Assembly (NCBI RefSeq): GCF_031755915.1
Contig: NC_083385.1
Location: 19,675,001 to 19,739,000, forward strand
Reading direction: 5' to 3'
Length of the DNA: 64,000 nucleotides
DNA from: Ziziphus jujuba
Taxonomy: Eukaryota; Streptophyta; Magnoliopsida; Rosales; Rhamnaceae
Shown here: piece after piece, positions 57,560 through 64,000 of the stretch
Layout of the letters: the number at the start of each line of letters is the position of its first letter
How positions within the stretch are numbered: the stretch's first letter is position 1
The notes under the pieces: model-generated
The model's input: only the letters and a program-made list of their open reading frames with translations
The model's database searches: none
Told to the model about the DNA's origin: nothing
Program-made: the position numbers and the translations under genes

Positions 57560-60500
57560 ATGGACTTAACCACCAATCTTCACCGCCTCGACCTCCGCTC
57601 AACCTTCCTCACTGGTTCCACCCGCCTTGATGCTCGAAAGACCGCTCTACCACCTCGTCTCCGCTCAGTTTCAAATCGGTTAGCCATTCAATCCATTAGA
57701 GGTAACGCTAACTCAATCAAAACCAGTAATTTGTTTAACACAAGAAGGCAAAATTCTAAGGTTACGACTCGGTTTTCGGCTGTCGCCGTTGAAAGTTCGG
57801 TGGGCGAAACTATGACTAAAGAGGATATTGAATCTCTGTTTTCGGATGATTCTGTGGATGAGTTTGAGCGCAAACGTGTGAACAAGCAATCAAATTCGGG
57901 CGCTTCGGGAATTTCTTCGGGTGTGAAACTGGAAAATGTGAGTAAGGCGTATAAGGGTGTGTCTGTGTTGAAGGATGTTAGTTGGGAAGTTAAGAAGGGT
58001 GATAAAGTTGGATTGGTAGGTGTTAATGGTGCAGGGAAAACGACCCAGATGAGAATTATTGCCGGTCTTGAAGAGCCTGATTCAGGAAATGTAATAAAAG
58101 CAAAACCAAATATGAAAATTGCATTTTTGAGTCAAGAGTTTGAGGTTTCATTGAGTAAGACAGTGAGGGAGGAGCTTATGAGTGCATTTAAGGAGGAGAT
58201 GGCGATATCAGAGAAGTTGGAGAAGGTGCAGAAGGCTTTGGAGAGTGCGGTTGATGATATGGACTTGATGGGGAGGCTTTTGGATGAGTTTGATTCTCTT
58301 CAGAGTCAGGCACAGGCGGTTGACTTGGATGAGGTGGATGCAAAGATTAGCAAGCTGATGCCAGAACTGGGATTTGCTCCAGAGGATTCTGATAGGCTGG
58401 TGGCCTCATTTAGCGGTGGATGGCAGATGAGAATGTCACTTGGGAAGATTCTACTTCAGGTATATTCATGTTTGAGGTGATTCTTGCTGGTATAGGAATA
58501 GGAAGTTCGTTACTAGATTTTGTCATGTTCGATATTGGTATTTTCTGGATGCTTTCTTGCTTGTATTCTAATTATCTTACTATTGTTTCTCTTCAATAAG
58601 ATATTTGTTTTTATCTGCTTTAGAACCATAATAATTATTCGTCAATGGGTAAATCACTATTACAAAACTAAATTGCGAGAGAGTAGCAAATGCAGTATTG
58701 GATTTAGTAAATGTGGGAGGCTTTGCTTATTGTCTTCGCTTGTTGAATTTGAAATTCTTGAAGCTGTGCTAATTTAGCTATTCTTCTGCTGTATATCTGC
58801 AACCTGCTGTAGTATTATGGTAAGGTTGTGTGTATTATTCTTTTATTATTGCTATCATGATTTCCGACATGAGCTGCCCTTTTCCTTTGATGACATATTT
58901 TATGTGTCCTTAAGATGCATTTTGGTGTTACCATGATTGTATGCTTTTTGTTTATCAGGAGCCAGATTTACTGCTTCTGGATGAGCCTACTAATCATCTT
59001 GACCTGGACACAATTGAGTGGCTTGAAGGCTATCTCAACAAGCAAGATGTGCCAATGGTTATCATATCGCATGACAGAGCTTTCCTTGATCAATTATGCA
59101 CAAAAATAGTGGAGACTGACATGGGTTTCGCTAGAACATATGAGGGGAATTATTCTGAGTATGTTATTGCAAAGGCAGCATGGATTGAAGCACAATATGC
59201 TGCTTGGGAGAAACAGCAGAAGGAAATTGAACAGACAAGAGACTTAATAAAAAGGCTAGGTGCTGGAGCAAATTCTGGCCGTGCTTCTTCTGCTGAAAAG
59301 GTACATTAAGATCTACCAAAAAAGTCAAAATTTGATGCATATAATAACATAAGTAAAAAATACATGGAATTTCATCCAAAAATTTAAATTACTAGTCAAT
59401 CTGGTAATATTGATTTGATATGGATATATGCATGTGGATGATGAGGAAATATTTTTATCTACAACTTCAGCAGCACATCATTCTACTAAGTATGTTATAC
59501 CTGCCTGGTTTAATCTGAGTTAATGAGATGATACATTATTTTCTGTTACTAGGATGAAGAACTCGTGCCTATTAAATGAAAATGATTCTGGAGAGCACAC
59601 TATATTTTTGAGTTGTTATTATTAACCTATACTTGAATTGATTTCCCTATGTAATACAATGGTTTTATGAGTTCTGTTTTAGTTTTTTTTTTTTCTCTTC
59701 TATTATCCTATTTTTTGTTATGAATTTCAAGGAACGAACGAGAAGAGTACAAAAACGAAAGATTCGAATAACCCTCTGAGCTAGGGATATAAAAAAAAAA
59801 AAAAAAAAAGGAAAAATTAATGCAAAGCTACTTGTGCAAAAAACTGTCTGATAATTGTGGGGACCTAAGAGTGAGTTATGCCCATTCCGGATAGAAAATG
59901 AACATTGATCACTACCACACTGTGACCAGGTGTTTGGTTGGTTACAAGAATCTAAGGCCTAATTTTCTTAATACTGTTTATAATTATGCATGATACGTTC
60001 TTCCTATCCAACGGATATTTAGGTCAACTCTTAGCAGGACATAATGTTTCGGTTTTCTTAATGTATTCAATTTATTTTCTGGATGGTTCAAATCCATACC
60101 TAACATTTTTTCTTTCTTCCTTTCTTTATAATGTGGGTAACAACAGAAGCTGGAGAGACTTCAGGAAGAGGGTTTAATTGAGAAGCCATTTCGAAGGAAA
60201 CAGATGAAGATAAGATTTCCTGAGCCTGAGGATGTAATAAGTGGAAGATCTGTTGTAACCATTAAGAATTTGGAGTTTGGCTTTGAGGATAAGGTGAGTT
60301 GGCTCAGACTGCTAAATAAATAAAAGGTCTCTACATAATTATCTTTTGCTTGTTAGTTTTTCGTTTTAATTGTTACTTTGATGTTTTTGATGTGTTCTGT
60401 GGGCCAGATGCTGTTTAACAAGGCAAATCTTACTATTGAAAAGGGAGAGAAAATTGCCATTATTGGCCCAAATGGATGTGGAAAGAGTACTTTGCTAAAA

Positions 60501-62714
60501 CTGATAATGGGTCTGGAAAAGCCAAGAGCTGGTGAAGTTATTCTTGGGGAGCATAACGTTCTGCCAAACTATTTTGAACAAAATCAGGTTGGTTGCTGTC
60601 ATGAGTTGTATAAAATCTTGATTGATTTAGTAAAATGGTGTTTCTAGTTTTTTCGTGCTTAGTTTGTTGAAAAGAAAATACCATTTTGAATATTGTTTTA
60701 ATTTGCATTCCCATGCAATATTGCTGATGCTGATGGAGTTTTATCTAACTTTTTAAGGCTGAGGCACTTGACTTAGAGAAAACAGTGCTTGAAACGGTAG
60801 AAGAAGCTGCAGAGGACAAGAGACTTAATGAAATAAAAGGTCTCCTTGGGCGTTGTAATTTCAAAGCTGATATGCTTGATAGAAAAGTTTCCCGTTTAAG
60901 TGGTGGTGAGAAGGTATAGATTTAAACTTTTAAGCCTTTCTCTTCACAATCATTTGTTTAGCTTTTGTTGATATATCTTAATATATGTGACGAATTGATG
61001 AAATCTTTAGGAACAATGATGTTTTGAAATTCTACTTATTGCTTCCTAGTGGTTTATGAAATAATTGATATAGAAAGACTGAATAAGAGGATAAAAGTAT
61101 AAAAGATTAAAAGAATAAAGAATTAAACTACAACTATCATGGCCACTTTGTCTAGGTCATTCTCTGTTTAAGAATCCTTATTGATGACCATGGTGTAATG
61201 GTGATGTAGGACAGATAGGGAAAGAAAGAAAATAGAAAAGAAATAGATAGGATTCTAGTATCACACTAGATTGATTTTAGGAATCACTCCCAAAACCCTA
61301 GGCATCACACCTAAGTTTGTTTTGCATCACACAAAACCAGAGAAAATAATCTCATAAAATTCTTGTAATATTGATTACTTCCCCAAGAATTACAAAGAAC
61401 CCTATTTATATTAAAATCATCTAATAACATTAGGAAACTAAAATAATAGGAAACCTAGTTAAATAAGGAAACTAATAACATTAAGAAACTGAAAATAATA
61501 AGAAACCTAATTAAATAATAAAATACTCTAATTAAAAATAGGAAACTAAATTAATCTACTAAAATCCTTGAAGATCCCAAATAAGCCCATCTTGTCCTAG
61601 ATCATGCCAAATTAATGTTTGGGCCTTAGAATCTGTTTTTCCTCTTCTCTGATAAGTTTTCAGAGGTTGTTTCCATCTTGCATCAAATGGTTTCTACCTT
61701 TGATGTCTGTAATCATGTAAGATCCTCATTGTCTTGTAGATGTATTTAATGTTGATCAAATTCAAAAACTGCGACGTACAAAGTGAAGTTAGATATTGGG
61801 CTTATCTAGAGTTTTCTCGGTCTAATGTGTTCTTGTATCCTTGAACTACATTTCTGATTCTTGATGGTATTGGGGTTTCTTTGTCCTATATGTTTATTTA
61901 AATATAAACATTTGGTAACCATGCCCCTATCTTTTCTTTTCCTTCTTGTTGTTGTTGTTGTTGTCGTCATCTTTATCAGTATTTTGTTCTAATTTCTATA
62001 TATGCTTCTCAGGGAGATACAAATGTAAACATTTGCTTTTCTGTTTTGCTAGGCACGTCTTGCTTTTTGCAGGTTCATGGTAAAGCCATCTACTCTTCTA
62101 CTCTTGGACGAACCAACCAATCACTTGGATATTCCATCAAAAGAAATGCTAGAGGTATATATCTTTTTTCTCTGCCTTTCTCTAATTTTCAGTGAGTATT
62201 CTATAAAATGTACCATTGCATTACTATGATATGAGCTCTAATTGTTTCTCAGGAGGCTATAGCAGAGTACAACGGCACAGTCATCACAGTTTCTCATGAC
62301 CGATACTTCATAAAGCAAATAGTTAATAGAGTAATAGAAGTCAAAGACCACAATTTACAAAACTATAATGGTGATTATTATGTAAGTCTTGATCCTTAAC
62401 TCCATCCCCACCCAACAGACTCTCTCTCCCCCCCTCCCCTCTCTCTCTCTCTTTCTCTCTGATTTTAAATATGACATGTGACATGCAAAATGGTTCGAGG
62501 CTCAAAGTCCTTGTGCCTTCCCCTTTGAAGATGCTGATGGTCTGCTTGAAAACTACATTTCATAAACAAATGAATCTTTTTCTTAATGATTTCAAGTAAC
62601 ATGGTAGAATTTATCATGTAGGTGTGTAAGATGAATCCATTTATGTACTTTTTCATTTTCAAATTTTCAGCTTACAAAATATCAATATCCAATTGCCCAT
62701 GGAAGTGTTGACCC

Positions 62715-62746
<32 letters not shown>

Positions 62747-63215
62747 CCCATGGAAGTGATAATTGTGATCAAAGTGGGAGTTGCAAGGTTTTTTTTTTTT
62801 TTTTTTTTTTTTTCTTTTTCAAATCCAGTGTAATTGTCCTTTGTTCAAGTTTTATTCATTTCTGATGGATATTTATGACCTACAGTACTACTTAGAGAAG
62901 AACCTTGATGCGAGGGAAAAAGAGCTTGAACGTGAGGCAGAGCTTGAGGAAAAGGCTCCTAAAGTGAAAGCCAAATCTAAGATGTCAAAGGTAAATCCTT
63001 ACAACTACTTGTTTATTAAAACTTAAGAGAAAGTAAAACATAACAAAGGAGTCAACTTGGGCTGAAATTTTCACGTTTAATTTATTGTATTTGTTTTAAT
63101 TTTATCTGATTTTTCATAGGCTGAAAAGGAAGCACAGAAGAAGCAAAGAAGATTGGCATTTCAGCAAGCTAAAGCAAAATCAAAAGGGACAAAGAATGCA
63201 AAGAGATGGAACTGA
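57560..63215 (+). CDS. ABCF5: plastid ABC-F family ATPase (ABCF5/GCN5-like), nine exons
   Basis: Exons 57560-58459, 58959-59300, 60147-60293, 60408-60587, 60758-60913, 62053-62154, 62253-62381, 62886-62990 and 63120-63215. Each is a multiple of three, all introns are GT-AG and phase 0, and together they give 718 residues. The start is the first in-frame ATG (ACCATGG). Residues 1 to about 75 are Ser/Thr/Arg-rich, a likely chloroplast transit peptide. NBD1 (about 122-355) has Walker [10 protein letters not shown] (154-162), signature SGGW (285-288) and Walker B LLLLDEP (304-310). The charged inter-domain linker is at about 370-430. NBD2 has Walker [10 protein letters not shown] (483-491), signature LSGGE (570-574) and Walker B LLLLDEP (590-596). 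A coiled, Lys-rich tail (about 653-718) follows. There are no membrane segments: ABC-F proteins are soluble ribosome-associated ATPases (EttA/Uup/GCN20 relatives), so a role in plastid translation is inferred. Confidence 0.95.
61190..61710 (-). mobile_element. LTR-like transposable element remnant in ABCF5 intron 5
   Basis: The 1139-bp intron 5 contains a block unlike its flanks. On the minus strand it has a TATAAATAGGG promoter motif (about 61400), followed toward lower coordinates by the CAATATTAC...TTTTGTGTGATGC sequence. On the other side are repeated AGGAAACTAATAACATT-like units (about 61430-61530). This matches the U3/R style of plant LTRs. Terminal TG...CA ends and target duplication were not resolved. 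It is spliced out with the intron. Confidence 0.45.
62413..62461 (+). repeat. CT microsatellite in ABCF5 intron 7
   Basis: Runs of CTCTCT broken by a C7/CCCTCCCC stretch and TTT, about 32 bp after the exon 7 donor. Confidence 0.85.
62693..62758 (+). mobile_element. minimal poly(A) retroposed insertion with 15-bp target duplication
   Basis: TTGCCCATGGAAGTG occurs at 62693-62707 and again at 62744-62758. Between them lie only TTGACCC, 28 A residues and one T. Direct repeats around a poly(A) tail are the mark of target-primed reverse transcription, so this is an extremely 5'-truncated LINE- or SINE-type insertion. It sits 127 bp before the exon 8 acceptor, and a 24-base T run follows at 62789. 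Confidence 0.8.
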
Positions 63216-64000
63216 GTTTAACTCTTGTAATTTATTGAAAAATCCTCCATTATTAAAGCTAGTTTGTATGTAAAAGGTGTAGGAGGTGAAGTGGCTTATT
63301 CTGTTTCAGCTACTTGACCATTTGTATATTATTATAGTTGATATACATATATTAATAAAATTACAGGTTAAGTTCTTTTTTTTCCTTGTTTGTTTTGGTA
63401 ATAATTACAGGTTTTAGTTAATAAAAGGCTGTGATGCAAATCTTGTATTACCAAAACTTTATGCATCCAACCTAACCAGTCACTTTTTAGCTGAATCAAA
63501 GTGCATCAGAAATAGCATTATCTTGTGCCTAAAATTCTTCTTTAATTTTTTTTTTTTTCAATTTTTGCATATGCGGTAGCCATCAGAAATAGTAACTTTG
63601 TGTCTCTCGTTTTTTTTAAGGAAGGAAAAAGTAACTGTAAGATTTAATGACTAAATACAAATTTACTAATCACCAAGGTTGAAGTATTTCAAAGTAGATT
63701 ATTTCTTAAAAAGAATTTGTTGTTTATGAGCAAGTTCAAGGATTTTCACGAACTTATCTGTCTAGTTTAAGCTTTAATTGAAGTAATTATAAAAGGTATC
63801 TGAAACACCCTTAATATGGGATGGTTTAAGGAATCTTTATAATTTTTTAAGGATAAATTTAGAGTTATTAAATTTTTTTATCCAAATTTTGATATTTATG
63901 ATTTAATAATTTTTAAATAATTTATTTATTATGTATATAAGACAATATCAATTTAAAATTATTAAAAAATTACTACATAATTTGGTTATTGAAATTTTGA
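63216..64000 (+). other. ABCF5 3' UTR and downstream DNA
   Basis: Polyadenylation-like AATAAA motifs lie at 63354 (139 bp after the stop) and 63420. Beyond about 63450 the sequence is AT-rich with no gene seen up to the window end. Confidence 0.6.
63354..63359 (+). terminator. polyadenylation signal of ABCF5
   Basis: AATAAA in a TATTAATAAAATT context, 139 bp after the stop codon and preceded by a TTGTATATTATTATAG far-upstream-like U-rich region. A second AATAAA at 63420 could serve as an alternative. Confidence 0.55.

Noticed and set aside
60080..60100. tRNA B-box-like GGTTCAAATCC in ABCF5 intron 2
   Set aside because: No A-box or cloverleaf can be formed around it.

Overview
The window is nuclear DNA from a flowering plant, most likely a eudicot. 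The evidence is AT-rich, intron-rich sequence with U-rich introns, a plant Ty1/copia element, a plant L1-type LINE, and two clear plant genes: a UBA2-type RNA-binding protein and a plastid ABC-F ATPase of the ABCF5 type. I cannot name the species. No CRISPR array, bacterial operon, rRNA or convincing tRNA gene was seen.

Layout. Positions 373-7097 hold an old but structurally complete copia retrotransposon on the plus strand: two 525-bp LTRs, an intact GTAGT target duplication, and a polyprotein broken by several stops. Its 1.1-kb leader carries a dense array of CACGTGTC-like motifs. Positions 7100-9840 are AT-rich intergenic DNA with a pyrimidine tract and a promoter-like patch. From about 9840 to 28700 there is a plus-strand, T-rich, intron-like region without long ORFs. 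It opens with a TATA box preceded by 17-bp repeats and is built almost entirely from tandemly duplicated units of different ages. The young core (about 15.3-22.3 kb) has at least 18 recognisable units in long (about 420-490 bp) and short (about 290-330 bp) forms with higher-order structure. Decayed copies of the same unit lie on both sides, and a further ancient duplicated block brackets the core. I read this as a candidate long noncoding transcription unit with repeated exon-like modules. It is the least explained part of the window.

Positions 28.7-42.5 kb are gene-poor. They hold two remnants of a ZED1-related-type pseudokinase gene (33.1-34.3 kb), one unidentified minus-strand coding fragment (38.3-38.8 kb), a hAT-like non-autonomous element (40.0-40.6 kb), small tandem duplications and microsatellites. 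Positions 42.5-48.2 kb hold a minus-strand L1-type LINE with all expected domains but many frame breaks.

The right quarter is the genic part. A single-exon UBA2A-like gene (49663-51195) appears to carry introns in its 3' UTR. After an AT-rich gap comes ABCF5 (57560-63215), whose nine coding exons join with eight phase-0 introns into one 718-residue reading frame. Two of its introns carry insertions: an LTR-like remnant in intron 5, and in intron 7 a tiny poly(A) insertion flanked by a perfect 15-bp target duplication. The two intact genes are not obviously functionally linked; one acts in nuclear RNA metabolism and the other probably in plastid translation.
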